From a virus, in the IMG/VR virus record IMGVR_UViG_3300042445_001029, positions 1-29,053 of that record: 29,053 nucleotides of DNA. The stretch is one strand, 5' to 3'. The notes under the pieces were generated by a model, which was given only the letters and a program-made list of their open reading frames with translations, searched no databases and was not told the origin of the DNA. Each line of letters starts with the position of its first letter. Within the stretch, counting starts at the first letter, position 1. The translations under genes and the position numbers were made by a program. Below are positions 1-7,742 of the stretch, in pieces.

Positions 1-130
1 ACTCTTCCTGAGAGAACGATTTTGTAGGCTGCTGTTCCTCCGGCGTCGTATCAGCAGATTCCGGTGCTGCCGTAGCTTCCGGTTCCGGCGCGGGGCTGAT
101 CTCCGCTACAGCCTGTTCATCATCAGACAT
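1..130 (-). CDS. Probable scaffolding protein, N-terminal part only
   Basis: An ATG at 130 opens a frame that stays open to the left edge (43 residues seen). The N-terminus starts MSDDEQAVAEISPAPEPE and is acidic, rich in Glu, Ala and Pro, then turns to KSFSQEE at the edge. A disordered acidic start running into an (F/Y)(S/T)xEE helix start is typical of phage scaffolding proteins. The place downstream of the portal in a late operon, where scaffold and coat genes usually sit, fits as well. The sequence GGAGACGT lies just before the ATG. The body of the protein is outside the window, so the function is inferred from composition and position only. Confidence 0.6.
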   Translation of the reverse strand, partial: MSDDEQAVAEISPAPEPEATAAPESADTTPEEQQPTKSFSQEE

Positions 131-194
131 TACGTCTCCTACCTAGCTGTCCGGCTAGTCGGTTAGTTTACAATGCCATAGAGTATTTGACGTG

Positions 195-524
195 TCAAAC
201 GCTCCACGGCAACGCAGGGACTACGACGGCAGGATTGCCAATGCTGGCAAGCGCTGCCGCCAAATTCTGCTGGGTCAATGCGACGCCATCCGCACCAAGA
301 TCGTTCTTGACCCAAGTAAGCACCTGCGCCTTTGTGAGATTTTCATAGGGCACAAACGGGCGGTCGTCGTTAAAATGGATCATTTGATTTCCGCAGACAC
401 TCGTGGATTTTCCACTTTCAGTAGCTGTGGCGGTCCATTTCACTGAAGTCACGACATTAATCCGGCCGTCTAATTCAGGGGCGCACGCCATTTCGACGAC
501 ATCCCAAGCATACGTAATAGCCAT
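195..524 (-). CDS. Phage protein of unknown function, 109 aa
   Basis: The start ATG at 524 sits just past the fibre gene stop and has an AAGGA ribosome site 8 bases upstream. The protein opens MAITYAWDVVEMACAPELDG, resembling a group of small phage proteins usually found beside virion genes. These have a beta-rich N-terminal half (here VTSVKWTATATES) and a helix-forming C-terminal half (LTKAQVLTWVKNDLG). There is no membrane segment or signal peptide. Being last in the fibre-portal stretch and just before the scaffold gene suggests a minor virion or assembly role, but nothing in the sequence proves it. Confidence 0.7.
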   Translation of the reverse strand: MAITYAWDVVEMACAPELDGRINVVTSVKWTATATESGKSTSVCGNQMIHFNDDRPFVPYENLTKAQVLTWVKNDLGADGVALTQQNLAAALASIGNPAVVVPALPWSV

Positions 525-525
525 C

Positions 526-1677
526 TTATTTTCCTTCCAGAGCCGTTAGACGCTGCTTAAGATCAGCATTTTCGCTCGAAAGTTCCTGAATCGCTTTCAC
601 GAGATAAGGAAGAAGATTGAACTGAATCGCCAGTTTTCCATCTTCTTTCTTGGCGACCTGACGCGGCAGAACATTGATATATTCTTGGGCGATGAAACCT
701 TCATCGTGGCGGCCTGAGTCGATGTAATCAAATTCAACCGCGCGAAGCGCGTTAATGACACTCAACCCGCCCTCAAGATCAATGATATTTGTCTTGATCG
801 ACACGTCAGACGTAACCGACCAAGACGCATTGTTATTCTGCTGATACCAACCGCCGCCATTCTGCCAATACGCGCCGATGTTAGCCGCGCCATCAGACAG
901 AACGACATAATTGCTGCCCGTCGCGCTGATCGGCGCAGCCGAGCCCTGATACCCGCCGATGATGACGTTATAAGAGCCGGTTGTAACGCCATACCCGGAT
1001 GCCTGCCCCAGACATGCGTTATTAGATCCGCTGGTAATGCTGTAGCCAGCGCTATTCCCCACAGTAGTGTTATTGCCGCCGCCAGCGATTTTATTGCCCG
1101 CGTTATACCCAACCGCCGCGTTGCCGCTGCCAGTGCATGTGATTAGAGCATTCGTGCCGACCGCCGTATTGTTATTGCCAACACTATTGGTCGCAAGCGT
1201 AGCGTACCCAACGCCGACATTCTGAACGCCCGTCGTGTTAGCCGTAAGACTCGCGGTCCCAATAGCCGTATTAGTGCTGCCAGTATTGACTGAAAGAGTG
1301 CTACTTCCGATCGCCAGATTATTGTTTCCGACAAGATTAGCGGCAAGCGCTGACGACCCAATGGCCACGTTGAACGTGCCTGTAGTATTCGACGCAAGCG
1401 CCACATTGCCAAATGCGACGTTAGTGCTCGACGCGCCGCCGCCAAGACCGACCGTCATTCCTTGAATAGAACCAGCACCAGTGACTGTAAAAGTCCCCGA
1501 CACCGCGCCATTGCCGCTTTTATCGACAGTAAACGACCCAGTGGTCGCGCCTGTCGAACTTAGGTTGATAAGATAAGAACCTGCCGCCGAGGCCGTGTTC
1601 GTAACGACCATCTTGATACCGTTGAACGCCGTTCCGGCGGCGTTCCAAGTATCTGTAAGATTATAAATATAAGCCAT
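526..1677 (-). CDS. Tail fibre/appendage protein with C-terminal S74 self-cleaving chaperone
   Basis: The 383-residue protein has three parts. The N-terminal ~80 residues are Thr/Ser/Gly-rich beta. Residues 86-245 hold about ten imperfect ~14-16-residue repeats of the type N-x-A-I-G-x-x-A-L, like the YadA/trimeric-adhesin head. Residues 290-383 form a peptidase S74 (intramolecular chaperone auto-processing) domain. The S74 part starts SDVSIKTNI, and Ser290 and Lys295 have the five-residue spacing of the Ser-Lys dyad in this family. It continues through FDYIDSG, GFIAQE and NLLPYLVKAIQEL, ending in a coiled coil. Family knowledge says the domain trimerises the fibre and then cuts itself off before the Ser. 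Its place between portal and scaffold genes is uncommon. Confidence 0.88.
   Translation of the reverse strand: MAYIYNLTDTWNAAGTAFNGIKMVVTNTASAAGSYLINLSSTGATTGSFTVDKSGNGAVSGTFTVTGAGSIQGMTVGLGGGASSTNVAFGNVALASNTTGTFNVAIGSSALAANLVGNNNLAIGSSTLSVNTGSTNTAIGTASLTANTTGVQNVGVGYATLATNSVGNNNTAVGTNALITCTGSGNAAVGYNAGNKIAGGGNNTTVGNSAGYSITSGSNNACLGQASGYGVTTGSYNVIIGGYQGSAAPISATGSNYVVLSDGAANIGAYWQNGGGWYQQNNNASWSVTSDVSIKTNIIDLEGGLSVINALRAVEFDYIDSGRHDEGFIAQEYINVLPRQVAKKEDGKLAIQFNLLPYLVKAIQELSSENADLKQRLTALEGK
943..1422 (-). repeat. Degenerate tandem repeats encoding a YadA-head-like beta region
   Basis: Residues 86-245 of the fibre protein repeat a motif such as NVAIGSSALAANLVG, NTAIGTASLTANTTG and NVGVGYATLATNSVG. 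Period is 14-16 codons and there are about ten copies. At DNA level the copies are degenerate. The pattern predicts a trimeric left-handed beta-roll shaft or head. Confidence 0.8.
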
Positions 1678-1889
1678 TACGCCCTCGTCTCTATCTCAAA
1701 ACCTTCGCGGTCAAGAATCGCAACATCAAAACGGTCGAAGATCGCTTGTGATGGTATAGGACCGGAGCCACCCTCACCGACCGCCGGCATAAACGGCCCT
1801 AGCCCACCTTCATACGAGGCTGGCTGAATGCGAAGCTGCGGCCGAAGCCGCATTTCATCGCCATTTATGGACCGAAGCCGTATCGTCAT
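1677..1889 (-). CDS. Small protein of unknown function, 70 aa
   Basis: Not recognised. The ATG overlaps the stop of the upstream 91-residue gene (ATGA-type overlap), and the stop abuts the fibre start, so it is translationally coupled to both. The protein (start MTIRLRSINGDEMRLRP) has a basic first third, a Gly/Pro-rich middle (GGLGPFMPAVGEGGSGP) and an acidic C-terminus. There is no membrane helix. The tight coupling suggests a small virion or fibre-attachment partner, by position only. Confidence 0.6.
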   Translation of the reverse strand: MTIRLRSINGDEMRLRPQLRIQPASYEGGLGPFMPAVGEGGSGPIPSQAIFDRFDVAILDREGFEIETRA

Positions 1890-2161
1890 GCGTAATAGCT
1901 GATGTTGAGCTTAGCGCTTGCGGCAGTTTCGATGAATTTGATTTTGTTGAAGTCGCCGTCATAGCTAAGCGACGCGCCAACAAAGATTGGCATTCCGACA
2001 CTTGCCGTGGGGTTCGTGCCGTCGTCGCGCCAACGCACGTTCTGCGTTTCCGGCACGATCAAAGCCAGTGTAGCGCCTTGGGGGACGGTCAAACCAGCGG
2101 CAGAGCTAAGCGACGTGATCTGCTGATAGCCCAAGCAGACAGTAGTAGATTTCAGACCCAT
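1886..2161 (-). CDS. Small beta-rich virion-type protein, 91 aa
   Basis: It reads as one compact beta-sandwich-like domain. Recognisable pieces are LTVPQGATLALIV, VRWRDDGTNPTASVGMPI, LSYDGDF and a final FIETAASAKLNISYY. These match a widespread family of small phage proteins of unknown role found near portal, capsid or tail genes; I know the pattern but no experimentally fixed function. The start at 2161 follows a 10-base gap from the upstream gene, with GAGGGC just before it. Confidence 0.72.
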   Translation of the reverse strand: MGLKSTTVCLGYQQITSLSSAAGLTVPQGATLALIVPETQNVRWRDDGTNPTASVGMPIFVGASLSYDGDFNKIKFIETAASAKLNISYYA

Positions 2162-2171
2162 AATGCCCTCT

Positions 2172-2528
2172 TTAGGCTAGGAATTTCAATTTATACAGCG
2201 TTGAGAGATATAAGTCTACAATGCCGTCGATGATGTTCTGGATGGCGGAGTCGTCTTTATACTCTTTACGCGCCTCTTCGATCTCTTTCAGAGAATCTTC
2301 AAGAAATTCAACGACATTATTGGTCTTTTTAGCAGAATGCAGCGTGATCGGTCCAATCAGACCGTATCGGCCTTGATAGGCTTCAGCCAAATCATCAGCC
2401 AAATCGATGACTTTTTCATAAAAACCGCCCAGAGCCTTGTGTTTGGCGTAGCTGCGCGTGTTCAAATGCACCGAATGGGTCACATCGCGGGCTAAAAACA
2501 AATGTCCAATCAGATCCGCGCAGCTCAT
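2172..2528 (-). CDS. DUF5856-like all-helical phage protein
   Basis: The 118-residue helical protein contains HLNTRSYAKHKALGGFYEKV in its first half. This resembles the H-x2-T-x-S-Y-A-x-H-x-A-L-G signature of phage proteins grouped as DUF5856, which look like Dps/ferritin-type helical bundles. The second half has two further amphipathic helices. The start ATG overlaps the portal stop (ATGA). The family's function is not established; packaging of a bundle protein in the virion is possible but speculative. The family name is from memory of the motif. Confidence 0.7.
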   Translation of the reverse strand: MSCADLIGHLFLARDVTHSVHLNTRSYAKHKALGGFYEKVIDLADDLAEAYQGRYGLIGPITLHSAKKTNNVVEFLEDSLKEIEEARKEYKDDSAIQNIIDGIVDLYLSTLYKLKFLA

Positions 2529-4642
2529 TGTCCCATTTCCCTCATTGGCGTGTTGCCCGGCACGATGTCGCCCATGTCCAGCGCCGCCGCGATGGTGCCT
2601 TGAACAATGTCCTGCACCTGTTCAGGCGTCATGCCCGCCTGCATGGCCGACAGACGCTTGGTTTCGGCGTCATAAGCCTTAATCTGCGCGTTTTGCTCGT
2701 CAATCGCCAGCTTCTGCATCTCATAGGACTGCATAAGCTGCTGGATCTGGGCCGTTGTGGCCTCCATTTCCTGCGCCATTTGCTCCATCTGCATACGCAT
2801 GGCCTGCGCTTCCGGCGATTCGTCGGTGTCCTGAAGCACTTTTGGGTCAAGCATTTTCTCAAACCGTTTGGCCATCGTCTCAGAGCCTGGCCAGTCCATG
2901 TTTTTGACGAACAGATCGCCCGCAACCGACCAAAGCGCCGGATTCGTCTGGAGGATCTGGCCCATCGTGTCCATAGCTTCCTGCTTACGGGTCATGTAGC
3001 TGGGGCCAGAGGACACATGCACGTCGTAAGTGCCGACGTTCGGATTGTAGATCTTGGCGATCTCAATACCCTCTTCGTTGACAATCTTGCGCACCGCCTC
3101 CGGTTGAGCCGGATTGATGCGCGCCATGTCCACTTCGCCCTCGACGTTGATGATGCGAGCCACGCGCTGCGTGTCGTAGATCTTCGGGATCAAATCGACG
3201 AGCTGACGCGCGACGTATTTTACCGCGCGCGCGAGGTTGTCGACATAATGATAAGTACTCGTGTCGCCTTGCCGCTCCCGAGCGAGGATCGCACGACCCG
3301 TCCGCTCGTTGGAAGTCGCCCCAATGCTACTATCGTACTGGCCAGTGGTCGACTTGATGTCTTCGCCAGCCCCCATCTTGGCTTGAATAAGGCCCGTTTG
3401 AGCCATCGGAGGCTGGGCGCGTTCAGGTAGCGGTAGCGGGTTGCCGGCTCCGTCGGTAACATCGGGATTGACCTCCAGATACGGCCAGTTGTTCGTATTG
3501 GCCGTCTTCCAGTTGGTTTCGTAGCCTTCGAACTGGCCGCCATAGCCGATGAACGGCGCTTTGGGGGCCAGCGCCAGCATTTCCGCTTCTTGGCTGACCC
3601 AGTAGTTATACATGCGCTGCGCGTCTTTAGCGTTACGCACTAGACCGCTAATGTAGATCTGACCGTCGACCTCGAACTCGTTGCCGATCACGCGGACGAC
3701 GGGGATGTATTTACCCGCCCACTCGCGTTCTTCCAGCACCTCGTAGCCGTTGGTTTTGATCCACATGACTTTACGACGGTCGCTCTCGCGGCTGCGCAGC
3801 GGCTTGCCATACGCGGTTCTTAATCGACGATCCTCCGGCGTGCCATCGAACGCCGTAATATTGTCTGGGTAGAGATTGAGCTTGGCGCGCTTAGTGTCGA
3901 CGTAAAAATACTCTGCGATGCGGACAGTCTCTTGACTGACCCACATGCTGAGCGTCTGGTCGCCCACACCCTGACTCATCATACCTGTGACAGGCGTGGC
4001 GTCGGGGTACATGCGCTCATATTCAGCTTTCGGAATGTCTTCCGTAATAAAGCACCAATTCGCGTCCTGACCGCACGGGTCTTGGATCATCGGGTCCATA
4101 TAGACGCTGAAACTGCTACGGACGCGAGCAATTTTAAGATCCTGTTCGAAAGAGTCTTCTTTCGTGTATTCCGTCAGAATGCGGATATAGCCTTCGCCGT
4201 ATGTGACCTGGTTGTCGCAGGCCGTGTCATAGGCAACGTCGGCGTCAGACATATACTCGATATGCCGCACGATGCCGTCGAAGATCTCCGCGACCTCCGG
4301 ATCCGCGTTCTCGTCGGCGGGGATGACGCGGGCGGTCGGGCGGTTCTGGCGTTGCTCGTTGGTCACGAGGCGCACGTGCTGCGGCAGCTTGTTGATTGTC
4401 AGGCACGGGCGCGCGTTGATCGTCTGGCCCTGCACCGCGCCGCGTGTCGCCAACACGTCTGCCGGCCATTGCCAAGCGTTGTCCGGCGAGCCCGCCATGA
4501 ACCGCAGATCGTCTAGCTCGTCTTCGCGGCTGTCCGAATAGGCTGCCATCGCCACCGTAAAGCGGTGACGCATGGTGGCCAGACGGTCATCGTCCGGGTT
4601 ATCGCTGACCTTGCCAGCCGCTACGACATCATCAGCTTGCAT
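2525..4642 (-). CDS. Portal protein (P22 gp1-like)
   Basis: The 705-residue protein forms the dodecameric ring at one capsid vertex through which DNA is packaged and ejected. The length and order of features fit P22-type portals: an N-terminal acidic helix (DDDRLATMRHRF), a WP(A)-D segment, LTINKLPQHVRLVTNEQRQN near residue 85, the GEGYIRILTEY and DPMIQDP region, and an RGR-like GATSNERTGRAILARERQG segment. The C-terminus is a long Met/Gln-rich coiled coil (MRMQMEQMAQEMEATTAQIQ). It follows the terminase and three tiny genes directly; the start ATG overlaps the stop of the upstream 45-residue gene. Long plus-strand frames inside it are shadows. Confidence 0.93.
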   Translation of the reverse strand: MQADDVVAAGKVSDNPDDDRLATMRHRFTVAMAAYSDSREDELDDLRFMAGSPDNAWQWPADVLATRGAVQGQTINARPCLTINKLPQHVRLVTNEQRQNRPTARVIPADENADPEVAEIFDGIVRHIEYMSDADVAYDTACDNQVTYGEGYIRILTEYTKEDSFEQDLKIARVRSSFSVYMDPMIQDPCGQDANWCFITEDIPKAEYERMYPDATPVTGMMSQGVGDQTLSMWVSQETVRIAEYFYVDTKRAKLNLYPDNITAFDGTPEDRRLRTAYGKPLRSRESDRRKVMWIKTNGYEVLEEREWAGKYIPVVRVIGNEFEVDGQIYISGLVRNAKDAQRMYNYWVSQEAEMLALAPKAPFIGYGGQFEGYETNWKTANTNNWPYLEVNPDVTDGAGNPLPLPERAQPPMAQTGLIQAKMGAGEDIKSTTGQYDSSIGATSNERTGRAILARERQGDTSTYHYVDNLARAVKYVARQLVDLIPKIYDTQRVARIINVEGEVDMARINPAQPEAVRKIVNEEGIEIAKIYNPNVGTYDVHVSSGPSYMTRKQEAMDTMGQILQTNPALWSVAGDLFVKNMDWPGSETMAKRFEKMLDPKVLQDTDESPEAQAMRMQMEQMAQEMEATTAQIQQLMQSYEMQKLAIDEQNAQIKAYDAETKRLSAMQAGMTPEQVQDIVQGTIAAALDMGDIVPGNTPMREMGQ

Positions 4643-4779
4643 TATTTTTTCTTCTTTGCGGCTGCGCGCTTCGTCGAATAGGCGATGGCGACGGCCTGCT
4701 TGACCGGCTTACCAGCGGCGACTTCGGCTTTGATGTTTTTACGGAAGGCGTTTTTGGATGTGGACTTGACTAGCGGCAT
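4642..4779 (-). CDS. Tiny Lys/Ala-rich basic protein, 45 aa
   Basis: The frame opens at ATG 4779, which overlaps the stop of the upstream gene (TAATG), and closes in a TAATG overlap with the portal. It reads MPLVKSTSKNAFRKNIKAE, then AGKPVKQAVAIAYSTKRAA, ending in a Lys run. This matches a frequently seen type of small phage protein (MPL-K-S-x-S-K ... GKPxKQAVAIAY) near terminase and portal genes. The high charge suggests nucleic-acid or capsid contact, but the role is unknown. Confidence 0.85.
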   Translation of the reverse strand: MPLVKSTSKNAFRKNIKAEVAAGKPVKQAVAIAYSTKRAAAKKKK

Positions 4780-4928
4780 TACTTCTTCCTTGTCTTAGCA
4801 GACTGCTTGAACGCCTTGGCGGTCGGTGCGCCCTCTGCGCCCGGCTTGCGCATCTTCTCGCCCGACCCGGCTTTGATGCGCGCGCGCTTAGCGTGAATGT
4901 TGGCGTAGAGGCCCGGCTTACTTGCCAC
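4779..4928 (-). CDS. Tiny basic protein, 49 aa, GTG start
   Basis: It is read from GTG 4928 inside the end of the upstream gene to the TAATG shared with the next. The product begins (M)ASKPGLYANIHAKRARIKAG, continues SGEKMRKPGAEGAPTAKAF and ends TRKK. The GLYANIHAKRxRIKAGSGEKMRKPG pattern recurs in many phages between terminase and portal, which supports this frame over the competing Arg-rich frame from 4936. The function is unknown; it is strongly basic with no membrane segment. Confidence 0.85.
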   Translation of the reverse strand: MASKPGLYANIHAKRARIKAGSGEKMRKPGAEGAPTAKAFKQSAKTRKK

Positions 4929-5181
4929 AGTTCCACCTCTTCATTGACGCCTTCGCCCGCTCCGCGTTCTTCGACTTAGCGACCACGCCGCCCATGCGCG
5001 CGCAGAACGACTTTTTACGCCCCTCGTCCGCCTTCGTCTTAGGGTTGGGAGCCGGCGGCTTCAGCTTGCTGCCCGTCGCAGCATTATATTTGGCTCTGCC
5101 CTTGGCCGTCAGCCCAGCGCCCGCCTTAGTCGACAGCTTCTCGCCGCGACCAACGGATAGCGATACGGACTTCTTCGCCAT
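4918..5181 (-). CDS. Small basic phage protein (DUF6321-like), 87 aa
   Basis: The start ATG at 5181 overlaps the TerL stop by one base. A longer in-frame extension to 5466 lies inside TerL and is rejected. The protein reads MAKKSVSLSVGRGEKLSTKA, then GLTAKGRAKYNAATGSKLK, a KKSFCARM motif and a C-terminal KASMKRWNCGK. The GLTxKGRxKYNxxTGSxLKxP ... KKSFCARM ... KRWxC pattern is a common small phage protein family of unknown role, which I recall as DUF6321. It is the first of three consecutive overlapping basic genes between TerL and portal. Confidence 0.85.
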   Translation of the reverse strand: MAKKSVSLSVGRGEKLSTKAGAGLTAKGRAKYNAATGSKLKPPAPNPKTKADEGRKKSFCARMGGVVAKSKNAERAKASMKRWNCGK

Positions 5182-6710
5182 TAGTGACCCATCCATCCTG
5201 AAGAGGCTGCGTTGCCACCATAGGTCATGCGCGGTCGATTGTCCACTGGCCTCGCCTCCCTGTGCGCGACCGGATACGCGAACGTCACGGCGATAGCGTC
5301 GGCGGCGTCGGGACTGGCCAGTCCCCTCGCCTTCATGTCCTTCTTGCTCTCTAGGAATATAGTCCCCTTCGAGTCCGGCTTCATCATCGGCCCGGTCAGG
5401 TCGCTCTTGAGGAACCGGTCGTTGGGGATGGAGGCTGTCTTGAGCCACTCCCGCATGGCGTGCCACATCTCAGCCCGCTTGTTTCCGAACATGATTGGAC
5501 GATTTGACCGTTGCCCAAAGTTTACGCCCCTGATCTTATACCGTTGCTCCTTCAGCCGGTCGACCACGCCCGCGCCTAGGCCGCCCTCGTCGATCACGAC
5601 CATCGCTGGCCTGAACTCTTCTATGATGTCGATGACCCTGCCCACCACCTCCATCGTGTCGTCACCGCGGTAGCGTCGGATGCCGATGATGTCGCGGCCC
5701 TGCCGGATAGCGATGACCGTAGCGTCCGCCCCAAACCGCGCCGGGTCCACGCCCACGATTATCGGCGCTGTCTGGTCCTTCTGTGGTGGCCGTGTCTGCG
5801 CGTCCATGACCAGCGATGACGGTATGAACTGGTCATCCGATGCGTTGGGGAACGCTCCGTAGACCTCGACGTGGGCTTGGCTTGAGTCAGGTCCGTATTC
5901 GTCGATAATTTGCTGATAGACTGCCTTATCAGTTCCCTCCACGCTTCTGGCGTCAACAACCTTTGTTCGCCAGAACTCGCGTTTACTGTTGAAGCACTCG
6001 TAGAAATATCCGCTGTTGCGGCGGGGGTTGCTGAAAGCAAGCCAAAAACGATTAGGAGTGTTCTCTGTAAAGAAGCCACTGGCCACGCTCCATATACTGT
6101 CGTCAATACCACTGGCCTCGTCGAACACGAGCATGACGCCCGCGAAGTTGTGCACGCCCGCGTAGCTGTCCGGGTTCTCAGCCGACCACAGCCGCCCCTC
6201 CACGCCCCAGTAGCGTGTGCCTAACTTCAGATCCCGCTCCACCAGCTCCGCGATCCACTTGGCCGGTAGCACTCGCGTCGCGGACACCTCGAACCAGTGG
6301 GTGTTGAGGCTCATGGACAGCCACTTGGTGATCTCAGCCCAAGTGACGCTGCGGAGCTGCGCCTCTGAGTTAGCCGACACGATGGTCGTCGAGCCTATGC
6401 GCGTGGTCAGCATCCAGATCACAAGCCAGCTAACGAGGGCCGACTTGCCGATACCGCGCCCCGATGAGGTGGCCATGCGGAACGTCTCATAGTCTATACG
6501 GCCATTGTTCTCACGGATGTGATCCCGCAGGTCCATCAGCACCTGCAACTGCCACTGACGCGGGCCTGTGAAGCCCTCCAGCGGCGTGCCGGCCTTACCC
6601 CACGGGAACGCCATCCTCACGAACGCGACCGGATCGTTCTTCACCTGCGCCGACCACAGCGTCGCCATCAGCTTCTGTTCTTCGTCCGCGCTATAAATCG
6701 GAACTTGCAT
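5181..6710 (-). CDS. terL: Terminase large subunit
   Basis: The 509-residue DNA-packaging motor has an N-terminal ATPase and a C-terminal RNase H-like nuclease that cuts concatemers. Walker A is SSGRGIGKSA at residues 82-91, Walker B is VMLVFDEAS at 192-200 with the catalytic Glu198, and the coupling segment is FSNPRRNSG. Nuclease acidic residues are Asp322 in GVDPARFG, Asp374 in VVIDEGG and Asp468/Asp471 in SPDAADA. Length and motif order are complete, with no frameshift. The start overlaps the end of the upstream 213-residue gene; the stop overlaps the start of the next. Confidence 0.96.
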   Translation of the reverse strand: MQVPIYSADEEQKLMATLWSAQVKNDPVAFVRMAFPWGKAGTPLEGFTGPRQWQLQVLMDLRDHIRENNGRIDYETFRMATSSGRGIGKSALVSWLVIWMLTTRIGSTTIVSANSEAQLRSVTWAEITKWLSMSLNTHWFEVSATRVLPAKWIAELVERDLKLGTRYWGVEGRLWSAENPDSYAGVHNFAGVMLVFDEASGIDDSIWSVASGFFTENTPNRFWLAFSNPRRNSGYFYECFNSKREFWRTKVVDARSVEGTDKAVYQQIIDEYGPDSSQAHVEVYGAFPNASDDQFIPSSLVMDAQTRPPQKDQTAPIIVGVDPARFGADATVIAIRQGRDIIGIRRYRGDDTMEVVGRVIDIIEEFRPAMVVIDEGGLGAGVVDRLKEQRYKIRGVNFGQRSNRPIMFGNKRAEMWHAMREWLKTASIPNDRFLKSDLTGPMMKPDSKGTIFLESKKDMKARGLASPDAADAIAVTFAYPVAHREARPVDNRPRMTYGGNAASSGWMGH

Positions 6711-7351
6711 TATTCAGCCTTTCCGCCGCCGATCATGTGGAGCGATGGATACATGCGCAGGATCTCCGGTAGGTGTCCCGCGCCCATAAAATACGCCCCG
6801 TCCGGCTGCGCTAACAGGAACTTATTGCGCCAGCGTTCGGCGCTTTTGGCGAACTTGTGCGGCTCCTTGCCGCCCCACATCCTGTCCTCACCTTCAGACA
6901 GAAACGCCGTCACGTTGCGTTCGGTCGCCGGTTTCTTTGATTGGTTGAGCATACCCATCTCAGACAAAAACTCGGTCAGCGTCTCGTCGTCATAGTCGCG
7001 GTCGTTAAAGTAGTTTACGTCGCTGTCGAGGATCGCTTGAAAGATAGTCTTGCTACTATCCGTTATGCGCGGCGCGGTATGATTTTCTTTGACGTTTGAG
7101 AACAGCACGAACAGGAACTCGACCGGGTAGCCCTTCACGGACTTAGCGAATTTGTCATCCCATGACCCTTTGTAGGGCACGTCAAAATATTCTTTGTCCG
7201 CCCCGTCGCCTTCGTACCACGCCCCGTCAGCGCGGGCGATCAGATTGATCTTGTCTATCAGATCCTTCGACAGCGGTGGTTTGCGCCCATGCGGCATCCC
7301 CACGAATACTTTGTTCGGGTTCTGGAAGATCACCCCGTATGGCGCTTGCAT
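6710..7351 (-). CDS. Unknown 213-residue protein between terminase genes
   Basis: Not recognised. It has a clear ribosome site (AAGGAGAG about 9 bases before ATG 7351). It is soluble and mixed alpha/beta, with an N-terminal segment VGMPHGRKPPLSKDLIDKI, an aromatic stretch (DGAWYEGDG, KEYFDVPYKG) and a C-terminal RWRNKFLLAQPDGAYFMGAG. No membrane helix and no catalytic motif I can name. Its end is fused by overlap to TerL, so it is probably co-translated with it. A packaging accessory or nuclease-like role is conceivable. The first 41 codons overlap the upstream gene out of frame. Confidence 0.8.
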   Translation of the reverse strand: MQAPYGVIFQNPNKVFVGMPHGRKPPLSKDLIDKINLIARADGAWYEGDGADKEYFDVPYKGSWDDKFAKSVKGYPVEFLFVLFSNVKENHTAPRITDSSKTIFQAILDSDVNYFNDRDYDDETLTEFLSEMGMLNQSKKPATERNVTAFLSEGEDRMWGGKEPHKFAKSAERWRNKFLLAQPDGAYFMGAGHLPEILRMYPSLHMIGGGKAE

Positions 7352-7742
7352 CTAATATCTCTCCTTGGATCACGCGCTGCTGCGCCTCTTCTAGCGCCGC
7401 TATAATAGATATGCGCTGCTCGACCTGCACCTGCACCGACTGCGGCGCTGTCCACTTGTGCACATGCTTGAGGATGTCCAGCGCCGCCTTGGTGTCGCCG
7501 CTGCGGGCGGCGTTGTGCAGCACCTCGGACATTTCGGCTTCACCCTCGGCGCGGCCCTTCTGTTCAGCATACTCCGCAATAGGGTCAAACTGCACGAGCC
7601 GCCGATATTCGGTTGGCGTCATGCCAGCGGCGTAGGCGAGCGTGTCGCCCTTCAGCCCTTTGCGGGCGGCCAAGTAGATGCGCTCCAAAACGGCTTCCGT
7701 CGCCTCTATTTTGCGCGGCTCATAAGGTAATGACTCGAACAT
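7227..7742 (-). CDS. Probable terminase small subunit
   Basis: The 171-residue protein lies first in the late operon, just upstream of the 213-residue gene and TerL. It has a predicted helix-turn-helix (LAARKGLKGDTLAYAAGMTPTEY, about residues 26-48), as small terminases use to bind pac or cos DNA. A helical oligomerisation region follows (EAEMSEVLHNAARSGDTKAALDILKH, the usual TerS 'AxxGDxxAAxxLL' style). The last ~40 residues lie in the out-of-frame overlap with the next gene and look disordered. No Shine-Dalgarno site is seen before ATG 7742. Confidence 0.72.
   Translation of the reverse strand: MFESLPYEPRKIEATEAVLERIYLAARKGLKGDTLAYAAGMTPTEYRRLVQFDPIAEYAEQKGRAEGEAEMSEVLHNAARSGDTKAALDILKHVHKWTAPQSVQVQVEQRISIIAALEEAQQRVIQGEILDASAIRGDLPEPEQSIRGDAAWAQTTAVEGSDRQDQSDRPR

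Noticed and set aside
2528-3430. 300-codon plus-strand open frame opposite the portal gene
   Set aside because: His/Leu/Arg-rich, low-complexity composition and fully antisense to a confidently assigned portal; it is a shadow of GC-rich codon use.
3932-4516. 194-codon plus-strand open frame opposite the portal N-terminus
   Set aside because: Arg/Val/His-biased shadow frame with no coupling to other genes.
4739-4936. Arg/Ser-rich 65-codon minus-strand frame
   Set aside because: The overlapping frames at 4779-4928 and 4642-4779 have conserved phage-protein patterns and perfect start-stop coupling.
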